Shown here: positions 53,300-62,738 of the stretch, in pieces
Layout: each line of letters starts with the position of its first letter
How positions within the stretch are numbered: position 1 is the stretch's first letter
Assembly: GCA_015664885.1 (NCBI GenBank)
Contig: DQPL01000019.1
Location: 1 to 64,000, forward strand
Source of the DNA: Gemmatimonadota bacterium
Lineage (GTDB): Bacteria > Gemmatimonadota > Gemmatimonadetes > Longimicrobiales > Gaopeijiaceae
Length of the DNA stretch: 64,000 nucleotides
Direction of reading: 5' to 3'
The notes under the pieces: model-generated
Database searches by the model: none
What the model was told of the DNA's origin: nothing
Seen by the model: only the letters and a program-made list of their open reading frames with translations
Program-made: the position numbers and the translations under genes

Positions 53300-53914
53300 T
53301 TGCGTACGACATCCCTGGTCGCGGCCGCGGTATGCGCGCTGTTGCTGCTGTTCGCGGGCGACGGTGCGGCGCAGGAGTCGGTCTCGATCTTCAATGGCCG
53401 GGACCTCGACGGGTGGACGATTCACGGCACCGAGTTGTGGTACGTCGAAGACGGCGAGCTCATTTGCGCGAGTGGTCCTGACGCGCAATACGGTTACTTG
53501 CGAACCGATGCCACCTACACCGATTTCGAGCTCACGCTCGAGTTCAAGCAGGAGGCCGACGGCAACAGCGGTGTCTTCTTCCGCTCGACACTCGACGGGG
53601 TAATCATCACCGGCTGGCAGGCGGAGGTCGCGCCGCCCGGACTCTTTTCAGGCGGCATTTATGAGTCGTACGGGCGCGGCTGGCTCATCCAGCCCGAGCC
53701 GGAGAAGGACAGCGCGCTGCGCATGGGCGAGTGGAACGCGATGCGAATAAGGGTCGTCGGCTCGCGCGTGACTACCTGGCTCAACGGCACCGAGATGATC
53801 GACCTCGTCGACGAAAAGATCGGTGCCGCCACGGGTCACATCGTGCTCCAGATCCATGATGGCGGTGGTATCAAGGTGCGATGGAAGAATCTGCGCCTGC
53901 GGGAACTCTCCTAG
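53300..53914 (+). CDS. Secreted DUF1080 protein, second copy
   Basis: This 204-residue protein begins with TTG 53300, two bases after the first copy's stop region, and has a normal Sec signal (AALLLLFAGDGAAQ-like). Core segments are FNGRDLDGWTIHG and DGNSGVFFRSTL, with IHDGGGIKVRWKNLRLREL at the end. It differs from the first copy through most of its length (only the jelly-roll core agrees), so it is an ancient paralogue. Probably another 3-keto-glycoside hydrolase or sugar-binding partner. Confidence 0.88.
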   Translation: MRTTSLVAAAVCALLLLFAGDGAAQESVSIFNGRDLDGWTIHGTELWYVEDGELICASGPDAQYGYLRTDATYTDFELTLEFKQEADGNSGVFFRSTLDGVIITGWQAEVAPPGLFSGGIYESYGRGWLIQPEPEKDSALRMGEWNAMRIRVVGSRVTTWLNGTEMIDLVDEKIGAATGHIVLQIHDGGGIKVRWKNLRLRELS

Positions 53915-53965
53915 CAGCCGCCGCGCCGTGAATTTCTTACGCGCTTCCTGGACCAGCTCCTCGGG

Positions 53966-55390
53966 TCAGCGGAGCCGCGCTCGAACCGCCCGACCTGGTC
54001 TCGCATCGGTGACCTCCCCTCCGTCCACCACGACCTCCCCGGCGATGATCACGTAGGGGATCCCTTCGGCCGGAATCGTCGCATCCTCATAGGTCGATCG
54101 ATCGATGACCGTCTCGGGGTCGAAGATTGTGATGTCGGCATCCGCACCCATGGTGATCCGGCCCTTCAGCGCCATCGCCGGAACCCGAGTCTGCAAGCGA
54201 AGCGCGGGCCCGAGCGTCATCCGGCGAATCGCGTCAGGAAGCGAGAGCAGCCCTTCATCGCGCACATAGCGCCCCAGCACCTTGGAGTAGGTACCCGACG
54301 TTCGTGGGTGCCCCCGTCCCTGGTCGATGAAACCGTCGCTCGCGATCATGGTGATCGGGCTCGCGATCGCCGCGCGCGTCAGTTGCTCGCTGCGGCCGTG
54401 AATGATCACGGTGCCGCCATCAGCCCGCGCCTGAGCGAACGTCTCACGGGTCGTTCGTTCTCCGGTCGAGACCAGTTGATGCCTGGCAAACCTCTCGTCC
54501 GGCCAACTCTCCCAATCGTCGAAGAGCGAGGATTGGATCTCCGTCATGCCGGCGCCATACGGGTAAGCCTCCGTTGTCACGTCCTGACCGTCGTCCTGGG
54601 CACTCTTGATCATGTCGAGGAAGGGCCCAATCGCCTGTCCGGCACTCGAGTTCGCGTGCACGATGTGCAGCCGCGCTCGGGCCTCTCGAGCAACCGTGAT
54701 GGTCGAGTCGAGCCCGACCAGCCCGCCTCGCATATGGATGTGGGAGACAGCCCCATACTCTGCCGCCACAGCGAACAGTCGCGCGACCTCGGACATTTCT
54801 GCGCCCGGCGTGTAGGCGGAGCCGAAGCCGACAGCCACGGCGCCCTGATCGAGCCCCGCGCGGACGCGGCGTTCCATTTCGTCGATCTGCTGCTCTGAGG
54901 CGCTGCCGAAACCGCCGATGCCCGCGGGCAGGAGCCCGGTGCTCGGGTCACCGAGCACGGCCATTCGCGTGGACACGTGTCCGATGCTCACGCCGTAGTT
55001 CACGATCTGTCCGCCTTCGCGGGAGGCGTACCAGGCATCGACATCCGCGGTACCGATCTCGAGCTCGAAAGCGCTCGTCACGCCGTCCCGCACCATGAGC
55101 GCGTACGATTCCTCCGCCTGCCCGTGCTCGTGCAGGTCGATGAAGCCAGGCACGACCACCAGACCGCTAGCATCGATCGTGCGGTCCCCTTGCACGTCCC
55201 CGTCGCGGATGAGCACGATGCGCCCCTCCCGGATCGCCACACTACGGACGGCGTCGAGGCCAGACTCGGGGTCGATCACCCGCCCGTTGGCAATTACCAG
55301 ATCGTAAGGCGTGTCCGCCGGCTCTTCCCCACCACACGCAAATACCAAGAGCAGTGGGAACACCGGCAAGCTGCGTCGAACTCTTCTCAT
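53966..55390 (-). CDS. D-aminoacylase/amidohydrolase-family lipoprotein
   Basis: The 474-residue product has a lipobox (PLLLVFACGG) and an amidohydrolase barrel. DLHEHGQAEESYALMVRDG supplies the HxH metal pair, HIHMRGG and HIVHANS the further histidines, and MIASDGFIDQGRGHPRTSG the Asp. The sequence is of the N-acyl-D-amino-acid deacylase branch, which releases amino acids from N-acylated D-forms. It is the last gene of a coupled minus-strand run with an imidazolonepropionase-like enzyme and an M1 peptidase. Confidence 0.9.
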   Translation of the reverse strand: MRRVRRSLPVFPLLLVFACGGEEPADTPYDLVIANGRVIDPESGLDAVRSVAIREGRIVLIRDGDVQGDRTIDASGLVVVPGFIDLHEHGQAEESYALMVRDGVTSAFELEIGTADVDAWYASREGGQIVNYGVSIGHVSTRMAVLGDPSTGLLPAGIGGFGSASEQQIDEMERRVRAGLDQGAVAVGFGSAYTPGAEMSEVARLFAVAAEYGAVSHIHMRGGLVGLDSTITVAREARARLHIVHANSSAGQAIGPFLDMIKSAQDDGQDVTTEAYPYGAGMTEIQSSLFDDWESWPDERFARHQLVSTGERTTRETFAQARADGGTVIIHGRSEQLTRAAIASPITMIASDGFIDQGRGHPRTSGTYSKVLGRYVRDEGLLSLPDAIRRMTLGPALRLQTRVPAMALKGRITMGADADITIFDPETVIDRSTYEDATIPAEGIPYVIIAGEVVVDGGEVTDARPGRAVRARLR

Positions 55391-56676
55391 CGTTCAGGGC
55401 TCCTATAGATCTCGCCGTCCTTCATGACCAGCAGCAACCTGCGCAGTGCGTTGATATCCACGAGCGGGTCCCCCTCCACTGCGATGACGTCGGCACGATA
55501 TCCGCTGACCAAGTTTCCGATGTCCGCAATCTGCAGTGCCTCAGCGGCTCGACTGGTCGCGCTGACGATTGCGTCCTTGGTCGACTGGCCCGCCGCCACG
55601 CGCCGGTCGAACTCGATCGCGGTATCGCCCGACCAAACCCACCCAGAGTTCGCGTCGGTGCTGAACACGATCGCTACGCCCTTCTGGACGGCTTGGGTGA
55701 AGACCTGCGTGCGGGGCGGCAGAAGCCGCTCTGTCCAACCGAGTTGCTCCGCCGTGTAGCCGAAGCGATCCCCGTTTTCGAGGTAGTACTCCGAGAGGTA
55801 GAGGTTCGGCATGTAGTACGTGCCCCGTTCGATCATCAACTCCAGCACTGATTCGTCGAGCAGGGCACCGTGTTCGATGGTTCGGGCGCCAGCCTCGATC
55901 GCTCGGCGAGCGGCCTCCGCGGCGTGCGCGTGCGCGGAGGTCGATACGCCCGCCCGATCCGCCTCGTCGATCGCCCATTCGAGTTGTTCGAGCGAGTAAG
56001 TCGGCGTGCCCCCTGCCCGGCTGCTTCGGCTTGCGAAGATCTTGAGCCAGTCGACTCTCCCCTCAATTCGTTCGCGTACAAAAGCGCGAATGTCCTGCTC
56101 GTTGGCCGGATCATCACCTGCTGCCACACGGTCACCGTCCACCGCCGCGTGAAGACCATCGGTGAGCCCTTGGCTCGATGCGATCATGCGCGATCCAGGT
56201 ACCTCGCCGGCGTCGATGGCTTCCCGGAGCAGGACGTCCTGGAAGTTGCGGCTACCGAGCGAGCGCACGGTGGTGAAGCCGCTCAGCAGCAGTGCCTCTG
56301 CCGTGCTCGCCCCCACGACACCGGTATCAGCATCACGATCGGGCTCGTTCGTGAACGAATTCGTGATGTGCACGTGAGCGTCGATGAGGCCGGGCAGCAG
56401 AGTCGCGTCCCCGAGATCGATGCGTAGAGCTCCACTCGGGGCATCCACGTCCGCCCCAACGCCTGCGATGCGGTCTCCCACTACGTAGATCACAGCGGGC
56501 ACGACAGGCTCGCCAAATCCGTCGTACGCGCGCGCAGCAGTCAGCACGATCCCCGTCTTGAGCGTGGACTCGGGCCCCGCGCACGCCGCGCCGATCGCAG
56601 CCACCAAAACCGCCAAACCCCCCGGTAGCGCGGCACACCTCCTGCCCCGCAAGCCGCCAGCTTCGGTCATGCTCAT
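55387..56676 (-). CDS. Metal-dependent amidohydrolase, imidazolonepropionase-like, lipoprotein
   Basis: Start ATG 56676 overlaps the M1 peptidase stop (ATGA) and gives 429 residues with a lipobox (VAAIGAACAG). The barrel carries LIDAHVHITNSF (HxH), a Lys in VDWLKIFAS that is typical of this branch, TSAHAHAAEAARRAIEAGARTIEHG, and FSTDANSG with the Asp. This branch includes Xaa-Pro dipeptidase-type and prolidase-like hydrolases. Its own stop overlaps the next start by ATGA. Acting with neighbours in peptide use is inferred. Confidence 0.9.
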   Translation of the reverse strand: MSMTEAGGLRGRRCAALPGGLAVLVAAIGAACAGPESTLKTGIVLTAARAYDGFGEPVVPAVIYVVGDRIAGVGADVDAPSGALRIDLGDATLLPGLIDAHVHITNSFTNEPDRDADTGVVGASTAEALLLSGFTTVRSLGSRNFQDVLLREAIDAGEVPGSRMIASSQGLTDGLHAAVDGDRVAAGDDPANEQDIRAFVRERIEGRVDWLKIFASRSSRAGGTPTYSLEQLEWAIDEADRAGVSTSAHAHAAEAARRAIEAGARTIEHGALLDESVLELMIERGTYYMPNLYLSEYYLENGDRFGYTAEQLGWTERLLPPRTQVFTQAVQKGVAIVFSTDANSGWVWSGDTAIEFDRRVAAGQSTKDAIVSATSRAAEALQIADIGNLVSGYRADVIAVEGDPLVDINALRRLLLVMKDGEIYRSPER

Positions 56677-58316
56677 CGGCGCTCGAAGTCCGCTCTGAAC
56701 AACGCCCAAGTGTCTGGATCGAGCCGTACGTCGTCGGGCTCCCCGGACACCGGAATGACGAAGCGATGGAAGCCGCCCGTGACATGGACGGTGTGAATGG
56801 ACGTCGGACGCTCACCGGTACCGATGTAGATCCCCACCTCCAACGGAAGATCGAACGGGCCCACGTTGGTCTGCGTCTGGTTGATCTCGATGCTCACTGC
56901 CTGAGCCGTCGGATCGTACCGCCACCACCCAGTCAGATGCGGATTGCCGCCCTGGTACAGCCACTGGCGGAAGAATGGCTCTAGATCCTCTCCAGCAGCC
57001 TGCTCCATCGCGCTGCGGAAGTCGTCGGTAGTCGCAGACCCGTTCAGGTGCGCCGCATAGTACCGCTGGATTCCAGACCAGAAAGCCTCATCGCCCATGC
57101 GCTTCCTGAGCATGTGCAATACCCAGGCGCCCTTCTGGTAGGTCGCGCCACTCGTGACCCGGCTCATGTCGTCCAGGTCGTCGTGCACGATCCGGTAGTC
57201 CGGGTCTTGCTCGTACTGTGCGAAGACACGCTCGGCCGAGCTCTTGAGTCCATCGACGAAGTCGTCGCGGCCGTACGCGTGCTCACGGAAGAGAAGGGTG
57301 AAGTAGGTCGCGAAACCCTCACTCAACCACACGTCGTCCCAGTCGGCCTCGGTAACAGCATTGCCGAACCATTGATGCGCGACTTCATGGATGATGACGT
57401 TGCGCCACCGGATGCTACGGTTTCCCGTCACGGAGTTCTCTCCGTACATGATGGCCGACGCGGCTTCCATGCCCCCGCCAGTCGCCGGCGAAGTCACGTT
57501 CGCGAGCTTTTCGTATGCGAAGGGCCCGACGTAGTCGTCGAAGAACTCCAATACTTGCTTCGTCGGCACGGCGAAGTCGTAGAAACCGGCATCCCGGTCC
57601 TGCCGGGAGACCCAAGTCTGGATCGGCTTTCCCTCGAAGTCGTCGACCTTCTGCACCGCGAAGCGCGCGACACCCAACGTGAACAGCCACGGGGAGATCG
57701 GAACGGACTGCTTCCAGTGCGTGAGACGCGCGCCGTCTCCGAGATCCGATTCTTCGACCAATAGCCCGTTCGAAACCACTTGATATTGGCTCGGTGCGGT
57801 TACCACGAATTCATTCGTCGCCTTTTCGTAGACGTGGTCGATGGTTGGCAACCAGTTCCTGGCGCGATTCGGCCAGTTGTCGCTGAAGAAGGTGCGATCC
57901 CCGTATTTGTTCGGCCCGATGCGCAAACCGCCCGCGGGAGTGCCGCGGTACTCGACGGTCACGTCGATGCGGTGCCCGGCCCGCCCGAGCTCGGCCAGCC
58001 GGATGGTGAGCAAATCGTCTTCGTGCGTGTAGTCGAGGGCGGCACCGGACATGGTAACAGCCGACACCCGCATCCCTCGCCCCGAGTCGTCCACGTTGCT
58101 CAAGTCGAGCGGGAGCGTCACTACGCCGTTGGCCCGAAAACGAAGCGATACCGTAGCCCGACCCTCGATTTCGTCCGTGTCATCGCTGAGGGTGATCTCG
58201 AAACGATAGTTCTCGACATCGATCCCTGTGCGGCGCGGATACGTGTCGAGCCGCGTGTCGGCGCCCAAGGTCGGCAGAACCAAGAAGGCCAATACCAGCA
58301 GACGGGCTTGAGGCAT
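56673..58316 (-). CDS. M1-family zinc aminopeptidase, secreted
   Basis: I set the start at ATG 58316, where a signal peptide (LLVLAFLVLPTLGAD) begins; the product is 547 residues, about half as long as PepN. The gluzincin motif HEVAHQWFGNAV plus SEGFATYF supplies two His and the Glu zinc ligand, and GGMEAAS is the substrate N-terminus site. It trims amino acids from peptides in the periplasm. Opens a translationally coupled three-gene operon. Confidence 0.93.
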   Translation of the reverse strand: MPQARLLVLAFLVLPTLGADTRLDTYPRRTGIDVENYRFEITLSDDTDEIEGRATVSLRFRANGVVTLPLDLSNVDDSGRGMRVSAVTMSGAALDYTHEDDLLTIRLAELGRAGHRIDVTVEYRGTPAGGLRIGPNKYGDRTFFSDNWPNRARNWLPTIDHVYEKATNEFVVTAPSQYQVVSNGLLVEESDLGDGARLTHWKQSVPISPWLFTLGVARFAVQKVDDFEGKPIQTWVSRQDRDAGFYDFAVPTKQVLEFFDDYVGPFAYEKLANVTSPATGGGMEAASAIMYGENSVTGNRSIRWRNVIIHEVAHQWFGNAVTEADWDDVWLSEGFATYFTLLFREHAYGRDDFVDGLKSSAERVFAQYEQDPDYRIVHDDLDDMSRVTSGATYQKGAWVLHMLRKRMGDEAFWSGIQRYYAAHLNGSATTDDFRSAMEQAAGEDLEPFFRQWLYQGGNPHLTGWWRYDPTAQAVSIEINQTQTNVGPFDLPLEVGIYIGTGERPTSIHTVHVTGGFHRFVIPVSGEPDDVRLDPDTWALFRADFERR

Positions 58317-58511
58317 TCGGCACTCCACGTGGTGAGGGATCAAGGGGTCGCCAAGATGCCGCCGGCTGCCACCAGCCAGCAAGGCGTCCGCCAAAGGCAT
58401 CTCGCGGCACCTAGCTGCGACCGAACCAAGCAAGTCGTTGCGCTAACCCTATTGGACACCCACCCGAGGCGGGCAGGTCGCTTGTGGAGCGTCGCCACGC
58501 ACCGCCGCGTG
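58317..58511. other. Intergenic stretch before cysK
   Basis: About 195 bases without a gene between the M1 peptidase start and the end of cysK. It should hold the promoter of the peptidase operon. I see no strong hairpin with a T run, palindrome or repeat. Confidence 0.3.
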
Positions 58512-59471
58512 CTACCCAAACAGCTCCGTGGACATGTAGCGCTCGGCGAAGGACGGGAGGATGGTTACGATCGTTTTGTCGGCCATGCCTTCTCGAGCGG
58601 CGACTTGCATGGTGGCCCAGATCGCGGCGCCCGCGCTGATGCCGCAGGGCAGCCCCTCGACTCTCGCGGCTTCTTTCGCCATCGCGAAGGCATCGTCATT
58701 CGCGATGGTCATGACCTCGTCGACGATATCCATGTTGAGCACCTCGGGGACGAACCCCGCTCCGATGCCCTGAATCATGTTCCCGGGACCGGCCTCGCCG
58801 CCCGAGAGCACGGGGCTGACCTCCGGCTCGAGCGCAATCGAACGCAGGTCGGGATTGCGCTGTTTGAGGACTTCGGAAACACCGGTAATGGTGCCGCCCG
58901 TTCCCACGCCAGAAATGAAAATGTCGACCTTGCCGCCGGTGTCGTTCCAGATCTCCAGGGCCGTGGTGCGCCGGTGGATCTCTGGGTTCGCCGGGTTCAC
59001 GAACTGACCCGTCTGCACCGCGCCGTCGATCTCTTCAGTGAGCCGATCCGCGGCGGTGAAGGCACCGCCAATGCCTTCTTCTTTCGGAGTGAGCACGACC
59101 TCGGCACCCAGGTGCTCGATCATCTTCACCCGCTCGATGGACATCGTCTCCGGCATCGTGAGCACACACCGGTATCCCTTGGACGCCGCAACGAAGGCCA
59201 GCGAAATGCCGGTATTGCCGGAGGTGGGCTCTACGATCGTGCTGCCCTCCACGAGCACTCCCTGTTGCTCGAGCGCTTCGATCATCGCCACGCCGATGCG
59301 GTCCTTCACCGACCCGAGCGGATTGAAGAACTCGCACTTCATCAGGAGGTCGGCGGTGACCCCATACTTCGCCTTCAGACGCGGAATCCGCACCAGGGGC
59401 GTGTCCCCCGTGGTCGCGGCGAAGTCGCCGTAGATGCGGTTCCGGCCCGGAGTGGACGAGGCGTCGGACAT
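58512..59471 (-). CDS. cysK: Cysteine synthase A
   Basis: CysK makes cysteine from O-acetylserine and sulfide with PLP. The 319-residue product has the PLP lysine in FFNPLGSVKDRIGVAM, the substrate loop PTSGNTGISLAF, the phosphate loop GVGTGGTITGVSEVLK and PCGISAGAA. AGGAGAG precedes the ATG at 59471. A short SDASSTPGRNRIYGD leader comes before the core. Its product feeds the SufS sulfur relay, a metabolic link rather than a shared operon. Confidence 0.97.
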   Translation of the reverse strand: MSDASSTPGRNRIYGDFAATTGDTPLVRIPRLKAKYGVTADLLMKCEFFNPLGSVKDRIGVAMIEALEQQGVLVEGSTIVEPTSGNTGISLAFVAASKGYRCVLTMPETMSIERVKMIEHLGAEVVLTPKEEGIGGAFTAADRLTEEIDGAVQTGQFVNPANPEIHRRTTALEIWNDTGGKVDIFISGVGTGGTITGVSEVLKQRNPDLRSIALEPEVSPVLSGGEAGPGNMIQGIGAGFVPEVLNMDIVDEVMTIANDDAFAMAKEAARVEGLPCGISAGAAIWATMQVAAREGMADKTIVTILPSFAERYMSTELFG

Positions 59472-59525
59472 GGGACTCTCCTAGAAGGGTTCTGGCCCCA
59501 ACCATAGCGGCCACGCGGTCCAGCG

Positions 59526-60386
59526 CTACCAGGTCACGCTGGACGCCCAGTCCTCGAAGCCGGTAGCCGGAATCCCGTATCGCTCCTTGTTGCCCTGAAT
59601 GTCCACTGAATAGCCAACGGCATCGAACCATTCGAGCATGATCGCGAAGTCGTCGCTGAACTCCCGCACCTGCTCAATGGGCACCTGGAAGTGCTTGATC
59701 TCACGACCCGTGACTTCGCTAAGCGTCGTGGCCAACTGAAGGGGGGTCATTTCGTCCCCAGCAAAGTCGATTGCCTGGCCGTTCAGTTCCTGGTGCTGCT
59801 CGAAGGCCATCTTGCCGTACTCGCCGATGTCCTCCACTGCGACCATCTGGATCTGGGTATCGGGTAGGACTGCGATGGCCACGGCACCGTCGTCGACGCC
59901 CGGCTTGAAGAACGGCAAAGTCCAATTCTCCATGAAGAAGGCCGGCCGGAGAATCACATAGGAGGGTAAGCCGAGTTCACGAACCGTCTCTTTGATGCGG
60001 TACTTGTTGTCGAAGTGCGGGATGCCCGTGGCCTGGTTGGCAGAGCCGACCGAGGCGTACACGAAATGCTGGACCCCCGCTTCCTTGGCGAGGCGCGCAA
60101 GACGCTTCCCCTGCTCTTCCTCGCCTTCGACGCCTGCTTCCCATGTGTTCTGGACCGCGTATACGCCCCACTTGCCCTCGAGGACGGAGCGCAGCGACGC
60201 CTCGTCATCCAAGTCCGCTTGTACGAAGTCGGCCCCTAGGACAGCGAGCTCTTCGGCCTTCGGTGACGACGGATTCCTGGTCATGGCGACGACCTTGTGT
60301 CCCGCGGCGAGTAGTGCCCTAGCGGTTGCCCCGCCTTGTTGACCTGTCGCACCCGTGATCAGAATGGCATCCTGTCCCTTGATCAC
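59526..60386 (-). CDS. NmrA-like NAD(P)-binding protein
   Basis: A 286-residue Rossmann-fold protein of the NmrA/HSCARG type. The nucleotide motif is ILITGATGQQGGATARALL, then VVAMTRNPSS and YASVGSANQATGIPHFDNKY; the last replaces the Tyr-Lys active site of true reductases. It probably senses the NADP(H) ratio or reduces quinones. GTG start at 60386. It faces the dienelactone hydrolase gene across an AT-rich gap. Confidence 0.87.
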   Translation of the reverse strand: MIKGQDAILITGATGQQGGATARALLAAGHKVVAMTRNPSSPKAEELAVLGADFVQADLDDEASLRSVLEGKWGVYAVQNTWEAGVEGEEEQGKRLARLAKEAGVQHFVYASVGSANQATGIPHFDNKYRIKETVRELGLPSYVILRPAFFMENWTLPFFKPGVDDGAVAIAVLPDTQIQMVAVEDIGEYGKMAFEQHQELNGQAIDFAGDEMTPLQLATTLSEVTGREIKHFQVPIEQVREFSDDFAIMLEWFDAVGYSVDIQGNKERYGIPATGFEDWASSVTW

Positions 60387-60480
60387 ATCGACCTCATATA
60401 CTTAACGGATGATTAATTAAAGATTAAAGTAATAACCATCGATGTTGTTTCGATGCAACCTACTTCAGGACGCCAGAACC
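60387..60480. promoter_or_regulatory. AT-rich divergent promoter region
   Basis: The stretch 60402-60440 is strikingly AT-rich for this genome (GATTAATTAAAGATTAAAG). It lies between two divergent genes, so both promoters should lie here. The TTAATTAA palindrome is a possible operator but too AT-rich to be sure. Confidence 0.45.
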
Positions 60481-61356
60481 ATGTTCCGATTCCGCTCGCT
60501 ACTAATAGCCCTTCTCATCGCTGCGACTACCGCCTGCGCGGCTTCAGATGCCGAAGACGCTGCGATGGACGAATCGGGGGCGGCACTGCCCGGCCCCCGT
60601 GTAGCCCTCAACCCGACCGCATCCGGACAACTGCCCTCAGCGATCATCGGGGAGGCCGGTGATCCGCAGGGCGAAGACCTCGGTTACCTGGAGGGCGACG
60701 CAGCCACGATGGGGTACCTGGCGGTCCCGGAAGGTGACGGGCCTTTCCCAGCGCTGGTGATCATCCATGAGTGGAACGGGCTGGTCGACCGCGTCCGGCA
60801 AGTCGCGGACAACTTCGCCGCCGAAGGGTACGTGACCCTGGCGGCCGACCTCTACCAGGGCCGAACGGGGTCGAACTCGGACGAGAACATCGCGCTCATG
60901 CAGGAGGCGATGGCCAACCTGCCCGTGGCCGTGGCCAACTTGAACGCAGCGGTCGCCTACCTCAAAGCACGGCCCGATGTCACGGGTCGCGTTGGGGCCA
61001 TGGGCTGGTGCTTCGGAGGCGGCATCGCGCTCTCTTTTGGGTTGGACGGCGAACACCACAACGCCACCGCGATTTTCTATGGCCGCCTCATCGAGGATCC
61101 TGAAGTTCTCGCGCAGATGGATCACGAGGTCTACGGCACGTTCGCGGAGAACGACGGTGGCATTCCGCCCGAGCAGGTAAGGTCCTTCGAAGCCGCGCTA
61201 CGCACTGCCGGAATCGAGAACGACCTACACATCTACGATGACGTAATGCACGGCTTTTGGCTGCGCGTCGACGGAAACCCAGAGCTGCGAACCGGTCCGG
61301 CATTGGACGCCTGGCAGCGTCTCAAGGCCTATTTGGACCGGTCGTTGAGCGACTGA
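60481..61356 (+). CDS. Dienelactone hydrolase-family lipoprotein
   Basis: ATG 60481 begins a lipobox (IAATTACAAS, Cys about 18) and gives 291 residues. It is an alpha/beta hydrolase: VIIHEWNGLVDRVRQVADN with the family Glu, the Cys nucleophile in MGWCFGGGIALSFG, and His in DDVMHGFW. Dienelactone hydrolases open lactones in aromatic breakdown; exported relatives probably hydrolyse other esters. A low-complexity region (about 20-65) links lipid to domain. Confidence 0.91.
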   Translation: MFRFRSLLIALLIAATTACAASDAEDAAMDESGAALPGPRVALNPTASGQLPSAIIGEAGDPQGEDLGYLEGDAATMGYLAVPEGDGPFPALVIIHEWNGLVDRVRQVADNFAAEGYVTLAADLYQGRTGSNSDENIALMQEAMANLPVAVANLNAAVAYLKARPDVTGRVGAMGWCFGGGIALSFGLDGEHHNATAIFYGRLIEDPEVLAQMDHEVYGTFAENDGGIPPEQVRSFEAALRTAGIENDLHIYDDVMHGFWLRVDGNPELRTGPALDAWQRLKAYLDRSLSD

Positions 61357-61375
61357 AGCTTAGAGAGCGGGCCCC

Positions 61376-61789
61376 TCAGAGGTTGGACTTCGCACGTCTT
61401 CGAGCCAACAGGCCGTCCAGGCTGAACGAACCACCGCCGTTCGCGGCGATGAACAGGTAGATCCAGCAATACAGGACCGTCAGCTCACCGCGGTTCACGA
61501 TGGGGACCCAGTCACGAGGGAAGTGCGACTGGAAGTAGGCCACTGCCATCTCACCGGCGAGCAGGAACGCCACGGGTCGAGTAAACAGACCCAAGAGAAT
61601 GAGACCGCCGCCGAAGAGCTCCAGCACACCTGCAAACCAGAGCTTGCTCATGAACTCGACCGGGGCTTCAAAGCCGAAGACCGCGAAGAGCTTCTGCGCC
61701 CCGTGTTGCATGAACATCAGCGCTACAACAATGCGCATCGTATTGAGGAAGAAATGCGAGACGCCGGAGCGCGAGCCTTCACTAGTCAT
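61376..61789 (-). CDS. DoxX-family membrane protein
   Basis: The 137-residue product (start ATG 61789, overlapping the arginase stop) has four hydrophobic segments and the DoxX/MauE-type sequence MQHGAQKLFAVFGFEAPV, followed by ELFGGGLILLGLFTRPVAFLLAGEMAVAYF. DoxX proteins are small inner membrane proteins with suggested roles in thiol or quinone redox. It is the last gene of a run DUF1707-arginase-DoxX. Confidence 0.88.
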   Translation of the reverse strand: MTSEGSRSGVSHFFLNTMRIVVALMFMQHGAQKLFAVFGFEAPVEFMSKLWFAGVLELFGGGLILLGLFTRPVAFLLAGEMAVAYFQSHFPRDWVPIVNRGELTVLYCWIYLFIAANGGGSFSLDGLLARRRAKSNL

Positions 61790-62738
61790 AGGTCGCAGCG
61801 TGGAGCGTCCATGGAGTTCCGAGAATGGACTTGCCCAGCGCCGAAGCCACAAGGCCAACGGCCATTTGCGCAGTATGGTTTCTGTCGTCCAGAACCGGAT
61901 TCAGTTCCACCACCTCCAGGCTGACCAGTCTGCCTGATCGGGCGGCTTTTTCGCATACGAGATGCCCTTCTCGATACGTCAATCCGCCCTGGATCGGCGT
62001 GCCCACACCCGGAGCTACGCGTGGATCGAGCACGTCGAGATCGAACGAGAGGTGAAAGCCGCTAGTACCGTCGTTCGCGCGCTCTAGCGCCTCCTCCATA
62101 CAAACTCCCAAGCCTCGTTCGTCGATCTCCGACATGGTGAAGACGCGAACCCCCAATTCGGAAATCAGCGCCTGCTCGCCGGCGTCGAGTTCACGCGCGC
62201 CCAGAACGCTCACGTTCTCAGGCCTAACGTCGGCAGTGGCGCCGAAGAGCTCGACCAGCCGAGCATGACCGTGACCCAACAGCACTGCCAGGCTCATGCC
62301 ATGCACGTTCCCGCTCGGAGTGGTCTCGGGACTGTTCATGTCCGCGTGAGCATCGACCCATATCAGGCCGATCGACTCGCCGCGTTCTCGGAAGTGCCGC
62401 GCGACCGCCCCCACCGAGCCGATGGAGAGTGAATGGTCACCGCCTAGCACGAGTGGGAAGCAGCCATCGTCCATCCCGTCGTTGACCATCATGCCTACCC
62501 GCAGCGCCACCTCGATGATCTCCTCGAGGAAGCGCGTCTTCGTCTCGCCCTGATCCGTGGTCTCGAATCCACCTGCGGTCACGGTACCGATCTCGCGCAC
62601 AGTATGGCCGAGGGACTCGATGGTCTTCGTGATGCCGGCGATGCGAAGGGCGGACGGGCCCATGTCGACGCCTCGACGACCCGCGCCCAGGTCGATCGAA
62701 ACGCTCACGAGTGCAACGTCTCGCACGCCCTCAGCCAC
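61782..62738 (-). CDS. rocF: Arginase
   Basis: Arginase splits arginine into ornithine and urea at a two-manganese centre. The 318-residue protein has all metal motifs in order: LVLGGDHSLSIGS, IWVDAHADMNSP, LSFDLDVLDPRVAPGVG, and SLEVVELNPVLD near the end. The start is GTG 62738, overlapping the DUF1707 gene's stop by eight bases. Agmatinase is a possible alternative; the GNVHGMSLA and VVELNPVLD segments favour arginase. Confidence 0.93.
   Translation of the reverse strand: MAEGVRDVALVSVSIDLGAGRRGVDMGPSALRIAGITKTIESLGHTVREIGTVTAGGFETTDQGETKTRFLEEIIEVALRVGMMVNDGMDDGCFPLVLGGDHSLSIGSVGAVARHFRERGESIGLIWVDAHADMNSPETTPSGNVHGMSLAVLLGHGHARLVELFGATADVRPENVSVLGARELDAGEQALISELGVRVFTMSEIDERGLGVCMEEALERANDGTSGFHLSFDLDVLDPRVAPGVGTPIQGGLTYREGHLVCEKAARSGRLVSLEVVELNPVLDDRNHTAQMAVGLVASALGKSILGTPWTLHAATYD

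Noticed and set aside
57780-59507. Plus-strand open frame of 575 codons over the M1 peptidase and cysK genes
   Set aside because: Antisense to two certain genes on the other strand and crosses their intergenic gap; low-complexity product.
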